Shown: positions 20,727 through 31,248, counted from the stretch's first letter. The stretch is DNA of 64,000 nt from Micromonospora sp. NBC_00389 (GCF_036059255.1 NZ_CP107947.1:6696001-6760000), one strand, 5' to 3'. The notes: generated by a model not told the origin, from the letters alone. Numbers and translations: made by a program.

Positions 20727-21518
20727 ATGGACGGTGTGCTGCCGCATCGAGCGGCCCAACTCCTCCGCGACGCCCGCCGTGTCGTCGTCCTCACCGGCGC
20801 CGGGATCTCCGCCGAGAGCGGTGTGCCCACCTTCCGTGACGATCTCACCGGCTTGTGGGCGCGTTTCGACGCCCAGCAGCTCGCCACTGCCGAGGCGTTC
20901 CACGCCGATCCAGACCTGGTCTGGGGCTGGTACGAATGGCGGCGCAGCAGGGTACGCCGAGCCGAGTCCAATCCTGGGCACCTGGCCATCACCACCATCG
21001 GGGCCCGGGTACCCGGCACCACCGTCATCACGCAAAACGTCGACGACCTGCACGAGAGGGCCGGAACCCGGGCTGCGATCCACCTGCACGGCAGCCTCTT
21101 CATGCCCCGATGCGTGGCGACGGCCGCTCACCCGGCAGCCTTTGAGGACCCACAGGACAGCGACGTCGCGCAGCCGCATGAAGGCCGCCGGATTCCGCCG
21201 CCGCGGTGCGCGTCCTGCGGAGCACTCGTCCGCCCGGGTGTGGTGTGGTTCGGTGAGGCGCTGCCCGAGGCAGCGTTGAGCGCGGCGGTCGAAGCAGCCG
21301 CCGCGTGCGACGTGCTCCTGACGGTCGGCACCTCCGGCGTCGTGTACCCGGCCGCCGAGATCCCCCGGATCGCGGCACGCTCCGGCGCGACCGTGATCCA
21401 GGTCAACCCGGAGCCAACCCCACTCGACCGGATCTCCGCCATCAACCTGCGCGATGCCGCAGCACGGGTCCTCCCGACCCTCGTCGCGGCCGCATGGAAG
21501 GAAACCGACAAGACATAA
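20727..21518 (+). CDS. Sir2-family NAD-dependent protein deacylase
   Basis: 263 residues. GAGISAESGVPTFRD binds NAD, TQNVDDLHERAG is the ribose pocket, and HLHGSLF holds the catalytic His. Zinc site: CASCGALVRPGVVWFGE gives the second CxxC, but the first pair is reduced to one Cys (RCVATA), so zinc binding may be altered. Removes acyl groups from lysines in the cytoplasm. ATG at 20727 on its own transcript. Confidence 0.88.
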   Translation: MDGVLPHRAAQLLRDARRVVVLTGAGISAESGVPTFRDDLTGLWARFDAQQLATAEAFHADPDLVWGWYEWRRSRVRRAESNPGHLAITTIGARVPGTTVITQNVDDLHERAGTRAAIHLHGSLFMPRCVATAAHPAAFEDPQDSDVAQPHEGRRIPPPRCASCGALVRPGVVWFGEALPEAALSAAVEAAAACDVLLTVGTSGVVYPAAEIPRIAARSGATVIQVNPEPTPLDRISAINLRDAAARVLPTLVAAAWKETDKT

Positions 21519-21706
21519 CGGCGGCGGGCGGGGTCGCGTGCCACCACCGCAGTCACAAGCAACCGGCACCCACCGCGGTGTCAGCTCACGGCCGCCGTCC
21601 CCCTCGTACGCTCCCCTGCCATGCAGGCCGGCAACCCGCGGTGCGGCCAACGCGGCGAGCGCGACCAGGGCCGGCCACGAGAAGCCGAGGGTACGACGTC
21701 CGAGGC

Positions 21707-21975
21707 TCATCGCTCGGCCCGCACGGGTGCGGTTTCCCGGGCGAAGCGCAGCAGCGCGGTGAACGCCAGCGCGGACGTCACCGCTCCGCCGGCGAGGCGT
21801 ACCCAGTGCCCGGCGACGAACTCCTCGGCGACCTGACGCAGGTACTCCGGGGAGTGCGTGCCGACCGGATCGACGAACATGATCTCGTTGCGCGGCCAGA
21901 AGAACACCACGGAGAACAGGAACTCGCAGGCGATGAAGACCGCAGCGGTGCTGGCGAGGTGCCAGCGCAGCCGGC
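21707..21975 (-). pseudogene. DUF1772-like small membrane protein, 5'-truncated
   Basis: The minus-strand frame is coding from about 21975 (ASTAAVFIACEFLFSVVFFW) to a normal stop at 21707 (LAFTALLRFARETAPVRAER). PRNEIMFVDPVGTHSPEY and a two-helix layout suggest a DUF1772/anthrone-oxygenase-like protein. The N-terminal part is missing; an unrelated plus-strand fragment begins at the same point, marking a rearrangement junction. Confidence 0.5.
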
Positions 21976-22269
21976 GGGGACGGCGACATCGCGTTCCTGC
22001 ACCCGGTGCCGCACCTGTCCGTACCTGCCCTCGACGATCACCGCAGGTACCTGTCCGAGACCCGGCCGGAGCTGCTGCACCGGCACGACCACCCGGACCT
22101 GGTGGTGGCGATTCAGGACGCGAAGAACGTGGTGCAGACCCTGGACGGCACCCGCACCGACGCTGACGAGCCGACCGGCGGCTTCGTCTCCCGTGACCCC
22201 GGCAACGTCCACATGCTCACCAATGTGGGCGGCACCACGTACCTCGCGCGCCTGGTCGAATTGAAGTAG
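21976..22269 (+). pseudogene. Unknown protein, 5'-truncated
   Basis: Open from about 21976 (GDGDIAFLHPVPHLSVPALD) to a stop at 22267-22269 (GNVHMLTNVGGTTYLARLVE). The GTG at 22006 could start an 87-residue product but has no ribosome site, and good coding sequence extends further upstream. No family recognised. Confidence 0.4.
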
Positions 22270-22327
22270 CCGTCGGCACGGCGGTCCGACGTGGAATCCG
22301 TCATTTCGGTGAAAGTCGGTGCATTAG

Positions 22328-24229
22328 GTGCGTACCGTGCCCGACATGGTCTCTCGCACTTGGCGTAACCTGTTGCTCACAGCGGTCGGGATGGGCGTGC
22401 TCGCCGGTGCCGGTCAGCTCGGCATCGCGTTCAGCTTCGGCATCGTCCAGCTCACCGGCGCCTCCGCCGGCGCCACCGTCAACCAATGGCCTTCCCAGCT
22501 CGTCTGGGTGGGCTGGTTCGCGGCACACGCCGCCGTAGCCGGCACCGTCGTCACCGCACGCCTGGCCCGCCGGTACGGGATGCTGGGGAGCACGGGCAGA
22601 TTGGTGGCCGTCGCCGCCGCCGCCGCGCTGGGCGCCACCGTTGTGGCGCCGCTCTGCGTCCGGCCGGCCCAGGCCGCCGAGCGCTTCTCTGTGGACCCGA
22701 TCTGGGCCGTCGCCATCTGTGCGACCATCGGCGCGCTGGTCGGCGCGGGTGCCGCGATCGCCGTACTAGTGAAGCCGCCGCTGGGCTGGAACATGGCGGC
22801 GGTGGGCGGCGTGGTCTGGCTGCTGGCGCTCGTCTCGGTCGTCCCGTCGCTCGCAACCGGCGGGCCGTTGCCCGCCGTACGACTCGGTGTGCTGGAGCCG
22901 GCCGGGCTCGACGCCGACACGGCACACCGGCAGGCGATCCTGATTCTGCCGGCGGTCGCCCTGCTCATCGGCGCGGCGACCGGCGGGCTGGCCCGCAGGC
23001 GCGGGCATCCGCCGCTGGTCAACGGCGCGACCGGCACGGCCGGCGCAGCGCTGGTCGCGTTCGCCTACCTGACCGCCGGTCCCGGCGACGCCATCGACCG
23101 GTACCAGATCACGCCGTACTACGTCGCGCTGCTCGCCGTCGCCGCCGGTGTGCTCGGTTCGGCCGCCGCCGCGTCGTTCCGCTGGCCGTTCCAGCCGCGC
23201 ACCGCCGAAGCGCGGGTCGTCGAGCCGACCGACAGCCGCCGTCCGCTGTCCGCCGACCCCACCGTGCCGCAGGCCATGACGCCGGCCGCTGGTGGTTCGA
23301 TCGACGAGCCGGAGCCCGTCGACCTGGCCGGCACGGGGCGGGTCGCCGACGCGACCGCAGCGAAGCTCCCGACCGCAGCCGAACCGCTGGGCTTCGGTAC
23401 GCCGGCTGGCGACCGGGACGCCAGCGCCGTACCGGCCGACTCCGCGACGCGGACCGCCGCACCCGCCGTTACCGCCGCATCGGCCGCACCCGCCGACCTC
23501 GCCACACCGGCCGACCACGACGACACCCCGGAGACATCGGAACCGGTCCCCGCGACGGCGGCCTACCTTCCCGCGGGACCCGGCGGGGACGGCTCCGGGA
23601 CGGCGGAGGCCGAGGCCGACAACACCGAAGCCGACGGGATGCCGTCCGACGGGGCACTCGTCGCCCCGGGGACCCGCCGGATATACCAGCCGCCGAAGAC
23701 CGACCGGACGCGGGTTCAGGCGACCCGGCCGGTCGTTCCGGCGCGGCGGGTGCCGCCCTCGACCGAGCCCGCTCCGGGCGCCGAGGCGACCCACTCGGCC
23801 GGCACGCGAGAGAGGCTCGAACCGGCGCTCCCACCTCGGATCCGGCCGCCGCTGCCCAACCTGAACCAGGCCGCGAACTGGGACGCCCTCGCGACCGCCC
23901 GGCGCGCCGGGCCCCCGCCCACGACCAACGCCGCGCCGGCCGGCCCCGCCGGGACCGGTCCGGTCGCCAAGGTCCCCGCGCCGGCCGCCCCGGCATCCGT
24001 CGTCGAGGCGGGACGGGCCAGCGGGCGGCTGGGCCTGTTCCGGCGCAACAAGTCCCGGGCCGACGGGGACGGCGCGGGCACCCCGGCGAACGGCGAGCTG
24101 CTGCCGAGACAGGACGCGGAGTTCGTCGACTGGGTGACCCGGCTGGGCAAGCCGGTGGCCGACAACGAGCGGGATCAGGAGAGCGGTCGCCAGTCAATCC
24201 GCTCCACCGGCCACGACCACGGCGACTGA
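22328..24229 (+). CDS. Large membrane protein with disordered C-terminal half
   Basis: 633 residues. Residues 1 to about 290 carry around seven hydrophobic helices (LLLTAVGMGVLAGAGQLGIA, WAVAICATIGALVGAGAAIA, YYVALLAVAAGVLGSAAAAS). The rest is Pro/Ala/Thr/Glu-rich and low in complexity, with a basic stretch GLFRRNKSR near the end. It looks like a conserved membrane protein of Micromonosporaceae; function unknown. GTG at 22328; an internal ATG at 22346 is the alternative. Confidence 0.72.
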   Translation: MRTVPDMVSRTWRNLLLTAVGMGVLAGAGQLGIAFSFGIVQLTGASAGATVNQWPSQLVWVGWFAAHAAVAGTVVTARLARRYGMLGSTGRLVAVAAAAALGATVVAPLCVRPAQAAERFSVDPIWAVAICATIGALVGAGAAIAVLVKPPLGWNMAAVGGVVWLLALVSVVPSLATGGPLPAVRLGVLEPAGLDADTAHRQAILILPAVALLIGAATGGLARRRGHPPLVNGATGTAGAALVAFAYLTAGPGDAIDRYQITPYYVALLAVAAGVLGSAAAASFRWPFQPRTAEARVVEPTDSRRPLSADPTVPQAMTPAAGGSIDEPEPVDLAGTGRVADATAAKLPTAAEPLGFGTPAGDRDASAVPADSATRTAAPAVTAASAAPADLATPADHDDTPETSEPVPATAAYLPAGPGGDGSGTAEAEADNTEADGMPSDGALVAPGTRRIYQPPKTDRTRVQATRPVVPARRVPPSTEPAPGAEATHSAGTRERLEPALPPRIRPPLPNLNQAANWDALATARRAGPPPTTNAAPAGPAGTGPVAKVPAPAAPASVVEAGRASGRLGLFRRNKSRADGDGAGTPANGELLPRQDAEFVDWVTRLGKPVADNERDQESGRQSIRSTGHDHGD

Positions 24230-24235
24230 CCTCCG

Positions 24236-24703
24236 CTGTCAGGCCCGCCGCTGCCCAACGACCTGATCGCGCTCGGTGTCGGCCTCCACGGCGGTTCCCC
24301 CGGCGCCGAGCGCCCGCACCAGCAGGGCCCGCTGCGGATGGGTGGCCACCTCCTGCGCGCCGAGCCGGCCCTGGTCGACCCGCGACTGCACGTACGTGTG
24401 GTCGCGGGTCAGCTGGGACCGCTCGCCGTCCCGCAGCGCGTACGCCCGAGATATCGCCGACGTGCACCAGCGCGAGCCGGCCGCCGGAGCACAGCATCGC
24501 CGTGAGCGTGTAGACCGGCTGGTGGCCGCCGACCGCCGCACGGCGCGATCGGCGTCAGCGACCGCGTCGGCCAGCATGCCAAGCAGGTCCGGGCCCGCCG
24601 CGACCACCGGCTCCAGCCGGGCGAGGGCATCAACGGGCGCGGCGCTGGCGGCGCCGCCAGCTCCGTCTCCCCCTTCCTGGCGATCTTCGAATGTCCAGGT
24701 CAC
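24236..24703 (-). pseudogene. PP2C-type Ser/Thr phosphatase, frameshifted remnant
   Basis: Three blocks in order match actinobacterial PP2C phosphatases but lie in two frames. They are LEPVVAAGPDLLGMLADAVA, then LTAMLCSGGRLALVHVGDIS, then RAYALRDGERSQLTRDHTYV and ATHPQRALLVRALGAGGTAV. The N-terminal metal-binding DGMGG part is absent. At least two frame changes are needed, so it is inactive. Confidence 0.7.
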
Positions 24704-24808
24704 GGCCCGGGGCGGCCCGTTTCAGCACATCGTGGACATGGACTGCTCCACGGGCGTGGGACGTGCATATGCTCCGGGCAACGGTCGCCCACCTTCAGGG
24801 GGCACACC

Positions 24809-25957
24809 ATGCTCAAGACCCACACAACGAGCCAGAATCTTCGTCACTTTCCCGTCGAAGCCCAGCGGATGGCCGACGCGGCGATCCAGGAGCGCGAGGA
24901 GCGTCTCCGGACGATCAGTAACGCGCGCAACCGCAAAGCCGCGGAGGTGGCGGCCGGCGCCAGTGACCGGCTGCGTCGCCTGCTGGGGGACGACAACTGG
25001 GCGGACCTGACGACGCTGATGCACCAGGAGCGGCTGGCGCTTCGTGACCTGCTCCAGCCGCCGCACGGCTTGGAGTCGACCTTCGCTGACCTGAACGAGG
25101 CCCGCAAACAGAAGGCCGACGCGTTTCTCCGCGCCCGGAAGGTCCGGCGTGACGAGCTTGCCGAGATCAGGGAGGACTACCACGAGGCGATGGCCGACGT
25201 CCTCGCCCCGGTGGATGCGCACGTCACCCCGGGCTTCCACCTGTCCGGCCACCTCGACAGGTGGCTGAGGCTGTCCCCGTTCCACGCGCACGCGCTTCCG
25301 TGGGGGGTCATCATCGCGGACGGCGACCCGGGCCCGCACCGGTGGGAGGTCCACCGTCCGCCGTTCTTCGGGTTCAACTTCGGCTTCGTCCCGGTACGCA
25401 ATGACAACTTCATCGTCGATCGGCTGCACACGTTGAATCCGTCGCTCGGTGACGTCGGCATCACCGTCACGATGGACGACGGCGACGCCGGCGACTTCGA
25501 CTACGCCTCGGGCGACGGCTTCAGCGCGATAGCCTTCTCCTTCACACCGCCGACGGCAGGTCTGGTCGAGGTGCTCATCGACGCCCAGTCCGTTGAGGCG
25601 ACGCACCGGTTGAGGACGGAGAACGAGTGGGGGTGGTCGAACTCCACCACCGGCCAGGGCAACTTCCTGATGCTCGACGTCCTGCATCCCAGCGTGGCCG
25701 AGCCGTCGTACGCCCAGATGTCAGCCTTCCACCTGCAGACCGACGACGATTCCAGCCATGTCCGCGAGAACCTGACCCGGGGCGCCCATTACTTCGCGCA
25801 CCTGTTCAGCGCCGGTCCGGTGCCCGCGAATGAGCCCGTGATCGTGTGCGCGGGGACGCGGTCGTTCGACTTGAGCGGCACCAACGACGTCTCCATCCAC
25901 AGCAGGTCCGACTTCCGGTGGTTCATCAGCTCGGTGGAGGTACGGATCTCGCCATAG
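24809..25957 (+). CDS. Unrecognised protein, N-terminal coiled coil plus beta-rich domain
   Basis: 382 residues, soluble. Residues about 20-130 are strongly helical and charged (ERLRTISNARNRKAAEVAAG, ARKQKADAFLRARKVRRDEL), probably a coiled coil. The remainder (WEVHRPPFFGFNFGFVPVRN, VGITVTMDDGDAGDFDYASG, FRWFISSVEVRISP) is rich in aromatic residues and beta-prone, with a DDGDAGDFD acidic loop that could bind calcium. AGGGGG precedes the ATG. No family recognised; single gene with its own apparent promoter region. Confidence 0.7.
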   Translation: MLKTHTTSQNLRHFPVEAQRMADAAIQEREERLRTISNARNRKAAEVAAGASDRLRRLLGDDNWADLTTLMHQERLALRDLLQPPHGLESTFADLNEARKQKADAFLRARKVRRDELAEIREDYHEAMADVLAPVDAHVTPGFHLSGHLDRWLRLSPFHAHALPWGVIIADGDPGPHRWEVHRPPFFGFNFGFVPVRNDNFIVDRLHTLNPSLGDVGITVTMDDGDAGDFDYASGDGFSAIAFSFTPPTAGLVEVLIDAQSVEATHRLRTENEWGWSNSTTGQGNFLMLDVLHPSVAEPSYAQMSAFHLQTDDDSSHVRENLTRGAHYFAHLFSAGPVPANEPVIVCAGTRSFDLSGTNDVSIHSRSDFRWFISSVEVRISP

Positions 25958-26052
25958 CCGACGTCCTTGGCGGTGGCGTGCGACGTCGGCATCATCAGGG
26001 GTGGACCTCGTTGGGAGGCTCATCCTGCTGCTTGCGTGGTTTCCCGTCACGC

Positions 26053-26829
26053 TTAGTTGGCGGGTGGGTTGATGGCGGCCTGGATGGCGACGAAGGCCGC
26101 GATGACCATGACGAGGTAGGCGAAAGCGCGGCTCAGGTGCCGAGCGGGTACCCGAGAGGCGAAGCGTGCGGCGGCGAGGGACCCGATGATCGCCGCGACG
26201 GTGAAGGCGCCAGCGATGCGGTAGTCGAGTGTGGCGTCCCCGGAGTGGGCGGCGAATCCGGCCGCAGAGTTGATGACGATGATGACCAGCGACGTGCCGA
26301 CGGCGGCGGGCATGGGCAGGCCCAGCAGCAGTACCAGGGCGGGGATGATGAGGAAGCCGCCGCCGACGCCGAACAAGCCGGTGAGGAAGCCGACCGCGAT
26401 GCCCGCGCCGATGGACTTGGGCAGGCAGCCGCGCCAGTTGACGCCACCGCCGGGCAGGGCGCAGTCGCCGCCCGCCTCGCCTTGATCCCGCAGCATCCTC
26501 AGCGCCGCAGCAACCATGAGTCCGGCGAAGCCGATCAGGACGACGCGGGGGTCGAGCAGTCGGTTGACCGCAGCGCCGGCGAACGCCGCTGCGGCACCGG
26601 CGGCACCGACAATCCCAGCGATCCGCCAGCGGATCTGCCCAGCACGGAGCCGGGGCAGCAGTGCGGTGGCCGAGGAGATGCCGACGACCAGCAGCGACGT
26701 CGGTACGGCGGCGCTCAGCGGCAGCCCTGCGCCGTAGACCAGAGCGGGGACGGCGAGGATGGAACCGCCGCCCCCGAGCAGGCCGAGCAGAATGCCGATG
26801 ACCGTGCCGAGCCCGAGGGCAGCGGTCAC
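26053..26829 (-). CDS. Sulfite exporter TauE/SafE family permease
   Basis: 258 residues, about eight membrane segments. The two repeats each carry a Gly-rich motif: [20 protein letters not shown] near the start and [20 protein letters not shown] in the middle, the TauE hallmark. It probably exports sulfite or thiosulfate made by the upstream sulfur-handling enzymes. The GTG at 26829 overlaps the upstream stop by 4 bases. Last gene of the cst-like operon. Confidence 0.88.
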   Translation of the reverse strand: MTAALGLGTVIGILLGLLGGGGSILAVPALVYGAGLPLSAAVPTSLLVVGISSATALLPRLRAGQIRWRIAGIVGAAGAAAAFAGAAVNRLLDPRVVLIGFAGLMVAAALRMLRDQGEAGGDCALPGGGVNWRGCLPKSIGAGIAVGFLTGLFGVGGGFLIIPALVLLLGLPMPAAVGTSLVIIVINSAAGFAAHSGDATLDYRIAGAFTVAAIIGSLAAARFASRVPARHLSRAFAYLVMVIAAFVAIQAAINPPAN

Positions 26830-27407
26830 GACCGCGGGCCGGCCAGGGCCGCGACGACGCCTTCGAGGTCGGTGCGCGGGCCGCGGTTGTAGGGCAGCTT
26901 GGACAACAGCATCCCCATCGCGCAGGTGTTGGTCACCGCGGCGACGGTCAGGCCGGCGCCGATGAACGCGGCGACCCATTTTGCCGGGGGGAACACCATG
27001 CTGACCAGCACGGCGACGAGCACGATGGACCCGGCGGTCAGGCGTACCTGGCGTTCGAGATCCCAGCGGGCTCTGCCCGTGCGGATCGGCGCGCCGGCGG
27101 CCTGCCAAGCGGTGATGCCGCCGTGCAGCACGCGCACGTTCGGCAGGCCGGCGGCGGCGAGCGCTGCTTCGGCGGTGGCGGCGCGTTGCCCGGAGCGGCA
27201 GACGAGCACGACCTGTTCGTCGAGGTGCGCGCGCAATTCGTCGCGGTGTTCGCGCAGCAGGTCGAGTGGCACGTTGTAGGAGCCGGGGATGTGCCCGGTC
27301 TCGAACTCGCCCGGGGTGCGCACGTCGATCAGGCGTGGGGCGTTGCCGGTGCTGATCTGATGGTGCAGGTCGGTGGCTTGGACGGTGGCGGGGGTGCCGG
27401 TGGTCAC
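26826..27407 (-). CDS. Rhodanese with C-terminal DUF2892 membrane hairpin
   Basis: 193 residues. The rhodanese domain (about 15-115) has RLIDVRTPGEFETGHIPGSY and the active-site loop VLVCRSGQRAAT with its Cys. Two membrane helices follow (LTAGSIVLVAVLVSMVF, WVAAFIGAGLTVAAVTNTCA), as in YgaP. It transfers sulfane sulfur at the membrane, next to the TauE exporter. AAGGAG precedes the GTG at 27407, which overlaps the upstream stop. Confidence 0.88.
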   Translation of the reverse strand: MTTGTPATVQATDLHHQISTGNAPRLIDVRTPGEFETGHIPGSYNVPLDLLREHRDELRAHLDEQVVLVCRSGQRAATAEAALAAAGLPNVRVLHGGITAWQAAGAPIRTGRARWDLERQVRLTAGSIVLVAVLVSMVFPPAKWVAAFIGAGLTVAAVTNTCAMGMLLSKLPYNRGPRTDLEGVVAALAGPRS

Positions 27408-28810
27408 GCAGTCTCCTTGCTGGTGATGATGGTCAGGCCGGTGTTGGCGGCCTTGGCGTAGGCGTCGTCGATGTGCACCGCAGTGCGGCCGGCGCGTTGC
27501 AGCAGGCTGGTCGCGGCGGCGGCACGGTAGCCGGAGCCGCAGTGCACCCACACTGTGCCGGCTGGCAAGTCAGCGAGGCGGTGCGGCAGGTCGGGCAGCG
27601 GGATGTGCACGGCGCCGTCGATATGCCCGGTGCGCCACTCGTTGGTCATCCGCACGTCCAGCACCACCTCGGGTGCGGGCAGGCTGTGCGGGACGGCTCC
27701 GTCGCGGGCGGCTGCCAGGTCGTCGAACGTGGCGGTGGTGAGTTCGGCCAGGCGAGTGTCGTCGCCGTCCGCCCAGTCGTCGGGGTGGCCGGCGGCTGCG
27801 GCGGCCGGCCGGTCGATGCCAATGCGGGCGAGTTCGCGCTGGGCGTCGGCGACCTGCTGCTCGCTCTCGCCGAGCAGGGTGATGGGCGCGCCCCAGGGTG
27901 CCATCCAGCCGAGCCAGGTCGACATCGGCCCGTCCAGGCCGAAGCTGAGGGTCCCGGTCAGGTGCCGGTGCGCGAACGCCTTGCGTGAGCGTAGGTCGAC
28001 CACCCACTCGCCGGCGGCGATGCGATCGGCGAGTTCGGCCGGGTCGGCGCGGCGGGCCGGCGTCAGGTCGATCAGGTCGGCACCGTCGGTGTTACGGGCG
28101 CCCATATGCGCGTAGTACGAAGGGTAGGCGTCCAGCCCGGCGAGGGTCTCGGCGACGAACGCCTCGTTTTCCAGGCGCAGCGCCGGGTTCACCTGCCGCT
28201 CCCGGCCGATGGTCGAGTCCGGGGCGTCGGACTGGGTGGCGGAGCAGAAGCTGCCGAAGCCGTGTGTCGGCCAGACGTGAGCGCCGTCGGGCAGCAGATC
28301 GGCGAGCCGACGCACCGAATCGTGCTGATGCCCGGCCAGCGTGTGTGCGTGCTGCTCACCGAGCAGGTCGGTGCGCCCAGTCGTGCCGAACAGCAGCGAG
28401 CCACCGGTGAACACCCCCTGCGGCCCGTTAGGGCCGTGCAGGACGTAGGACACGTGGTGGAACGTGTGCCCGGGGGTGGCGACCACGCCGATCCGCATCT
28501 CGTCGGACACGGTGATCTCGTCGCCGTCGGCGACCGGCAACCGCTCGAAACCCACCGTGTCGGCGCCGGCCACCAGGTAGGTGGCACCAGTCAGCCGGGC
28601 CAGTGCCAGGCCGCCGGAGACGTAGTCGTTGTGCAGGTGCGTCTCGGCCACGTGTGTGATCTGGACCCCGAGCCGGCCCGCGAGGGCCAGCACCCGGTCG
28701 ATGTCGCGCTGCGGGTCCACCACGACCGCGACCCGCCCGTCGTGCGCCAGGTAACTGCGGTCACCCAGTGACGAGGTGTCCACGACCTCCACCTCAATGC
28801 CAGTCATCAT
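27404..28810 (-). CDS. MBL-fold persulfide dioxygenase-like / double rhodanese fusion (CstB-like)
   Basis: 468 residues. Metallo-beta-lactamase domain (1-250): AETHLHNDYVSGG, VVATPGHTFHHVSYVLHG and LFGTTGRTDLLG. The last position of the HxHxDH motif is Tyr, as in the CstB/BLH group. The first rhodanese domain (WVVDLRSRKAFAHRHLTGTL) lacks a Cys; the second (GTVWVHCGSGYRAAAATSLL) keeps it. This is the layout of enzymes that oxidise persulfides to thiosulfate or sulfite. Confidence 0.9.
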   Translation of the reverse strand: MMTGIEVEVVDTSSLGDRSYLAHDGRVAVVVDPQRDIDRVLALAGRLGVQITHVAETHLHNDYVSGGLALARLTGATYLVAGADTVGFERLPVADGDEITVSDEMRIGVVATPGHTFHHVSYVLHGPNGPQGVFTGGSLLFGTTGRTDLLGEQHAHTLAGHQHDSVRRLADLLPDGAHVWPTHGFGSFCSATQSDAPDSTIGRERQVNPALRLENEAFVAETLAGLDAYPSYYAHMGARNTDGADLIDLTPARRADPAELADRIAAGEWVVDLRSRKAFAHRHLTGTLSFGLDGPMSTWLGWMAPWGAPITLLGESEQQVADAQRELARIGIDRPAAAAAGHPDDWADGDDTRLAELTTATFDDLAAARDGAVPHSLPAPEVVLDVRMTNEWRTGHIDGAVHIPLPDLPHRLADLPAGTVWVHCGSGYRAAAATSLLQRAGRTAVHIDDAYAKAANTGLTIITSKETA

Positions 28811-28847
28811 CGTCTCCGATCTTGGATTGTGGTCCTGCTGCGGCCGC

Positions 28848-29159
28848 TCATCGGGTCGCGCCTTGCTCGATCGGGTGACCGGCGCGCACCCAGGCCTGCG
28901 TGCCGCCGGTCAGCGACCACGCGCGGGCACCGGCGGCGTCGAGGACCTGCGCGGCCATCGCGCTGCGCCCACCGGATGCGCACACCGCCACCACGTCCTG
29001 CCCGGCGAACCGCCGAGCAGCCCCGGGCAGCTCGTCCAAGGGCAGATTCACCGCGCCCGGCAGGTGGCCTGCCGCGAACTCGGCCGGGCTGCGCACATCC
29101 AGCACCACAGCGCCCTCACGTCGGCGCAACTCGTCCAGGTCGATCTCCCGAACCGTCAC
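28848..29159 (-). CDS. Single-domain rhodanese sulfurtransferase
   Basis: 103 residues: AVVLDVRSPAEFAAGHLPGA at the start and VVAVCASGGRSAMAAQVLD with the catalytic Cys. GAGGAG upstream of the GTG at 29159. A 16-bp ATACCCC palindrome lies just upstream, so it is the first gene of the repressed sulfur operon. Confidence 0.88.
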   Translation of the reverse strand: MTVREIDLDELRRREGAVVLDVRSPAEFAAGHLPGAVNLPLDELPGAARRFAGQDVVAVCASGGRSAMAAQVLDAAGARAWSLTGGTQAWVRAGHPIEQGATR

Positions 29160-29179
29160 AGGTTCACTCCTCGCGGTGA

Positions 29180-29195
29180 ATACCCCGGGGGGTAT
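29180..29195. promoter_or_regulatory. CstR/CsoR-type operator 1 (upstream of the rhodanese operon)
   Basis: ATACCCC-GG-GGGGTAT, perfect 7-bp arms. AT-flanked GC-rich palindromes of this kind are the known sites of CsoR/RcnR/CstR repressors. The repressor gene is directly upstream. Confidence 0.8.
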
Positions 29196-29263
29196 GTGTT
29201 GAAGAGAATTGTGTGAAGTGGGCAGGCGACATGACCCCGCCGAAGCGGGGCAGCCCACTCAGG

Positions 29264-29982
<719 letters not shown>

Positions 29983-30387
29983 GTGACCTACCTCCTACGA
30001 GTAGAAACACCTTCCGTTGAGGTCTATCGACATCTGCGGGTCGCCGCCGGGCTAAGTCCTAAATCCGTTGACGCCGCGGCGAACGGCCTGGCGGGAACCT
30101 GGCACGCTGTCGTCGTCTATGACGATGACCATCCAGTGGGCATGGGCCGGATCATCGGCGACGGTGGCACCGCGTTCCAGATCGTTGACATGTGCGTTCT
30201 GCCCGAGCATCAGGGGCTCGGAGTCGGCAAGAGGATCATGGCTGCACTGATGGAGCGGCTCGTGGATCGGGCACCTCGCACCGCCTACGTCTCACTCATC
30301 GCAGACGGCAAGGCGCGCTACCTCTATGCGCAGTACGGCTTCGCGGAGACCGCGCCGGAGTCGGTGGGCATGGCTCGCCAACTCTGA
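29983..30387 (+). CDS. GNAT-family N-acetyltransferase
   Basis: 134 residues. Acetyl-CoA loop: VLPEHQGLGVGKRIMAALME; a VDMC strand precedes it and ARYLYAQYGFAE closes the fold. GAGGAA upstream of the GTG. Substrate unknown; a CstR-like palindrome upstream hints at a link to sulfur stress. Confidence 0.85.
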   Translation: MTYLLRVETPSVEVYRHLRVAAGLSPKSVDAAANGLAGTWHAVVVYDDDHPVGMGRIIGDGGTAFQIVDMCVLPEHQGLGVGKRIMAALMERLVDRAPRTAYVSLIADGKARYLYAQYGFAETAPESVGMARQL

Positions 30388-30644
30388 CGACGTTGCGCTG
30401 CGGGACGGTCGTCCGCGTCGATCTTCGGGTATTCAGCGGCACGAGAGTGTGTCCGCCAGCAGGACCAGCATCGAGCAAGACCGTCGCGCTCGGCGCGGCA
30501 CCGGTGGGAAGGCCATCTCACCTACCGGAACGCGCCGCCAAGCCCTCTATTTCCGATGCACCTCGATGCCGAGGCCTCGCTCAGGATGGCGCCACGGACA
30601 CTTCAGGTGGGTGAAGCAGGGACACCGCCACTGGCGCAGCCCCG

Positions 30645-31232
30645 CTACGCGTTGGCCCGCGTGTAGGCGGCCAGGACGGTCTCGGAGATGAGGCGTGGTG
30701 CGTCCGCCTGCTCTACGAGCCCGTTGGCCACGTCCACCGCCGCACCCTTCAGCAGGTGGTGCAGGACGCTGGTCAGCCAGGTCGCCGGGAGGTCGTCTCG
30801 AAAGGCTCCTTCGGCTTGGCCGCGACGGATCAGCTCGTCGACGCGCTGGGCAGGTTCGGCGTGCAGTTGCTGTACCCGTCCGGGAGGGAGCGCCGCCTGC
30901 GCCGCTGCAAGGACGGCACTCGCCCGGGCGATCAGTAGCCAGCTCGACTCGATCAGGACGCGCAATGCCCGTCGAGGGTCGCCCGAGAGATCCAGACTCG
31001 CCAGGACCGTCTCCCCCTCGGATATGACTCGTACCAGCGCGGCCTCGATGAGGGCGTCCCGAGTCGGGAAGTGCCCGTAGAGGGTGACTCGACCCACTCC
31101 CGCGGCCTGGGCGATCTCGCTCACGCTCGCGTCAGCGTTTCGACTGAGGCTGGCGATCGCTGCATCCAGGATCTTCTCCACGTTCTGCCGAGCGTCGGCT
31201 CTGCGGGCCTGACTGGTTCCCGAGCGGGACAT
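30645..31232 (-). CDS. TetR-family regulator of the divergent MFS pump
   Basis: 195 residues. HTH: SEIAQAAGVGRVTLYGHFPT. The C-terminal domain (TWLTSVLHHLLKGAAVDVAN) resembles drug-responsive TetR proteins. GAGGGAG precedes the ATG. It is divergent from the efflux gene with two dyads between them, so it should repress both. Confidence 0.87.
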   Translation of the reverse strand: MSRSGTSQARRADARQNVEKILDAAIASLSRNADASVSEIAQAAGVGRVTLYGHFPTRDALIEAALVRVISEGETVLASLDLSGDPRRALRVLIESSWLLIARASAVLAAAQAALPPGRVQQLHAEPAQRVDELIRRGQAEGAFRDDLPATWLTSVLHHLLKGAAVDVANGLVEQADAPRLISETVLAAYTRANA

Positions 31233-31248
31233 GCAACTCCCTCAAGTC

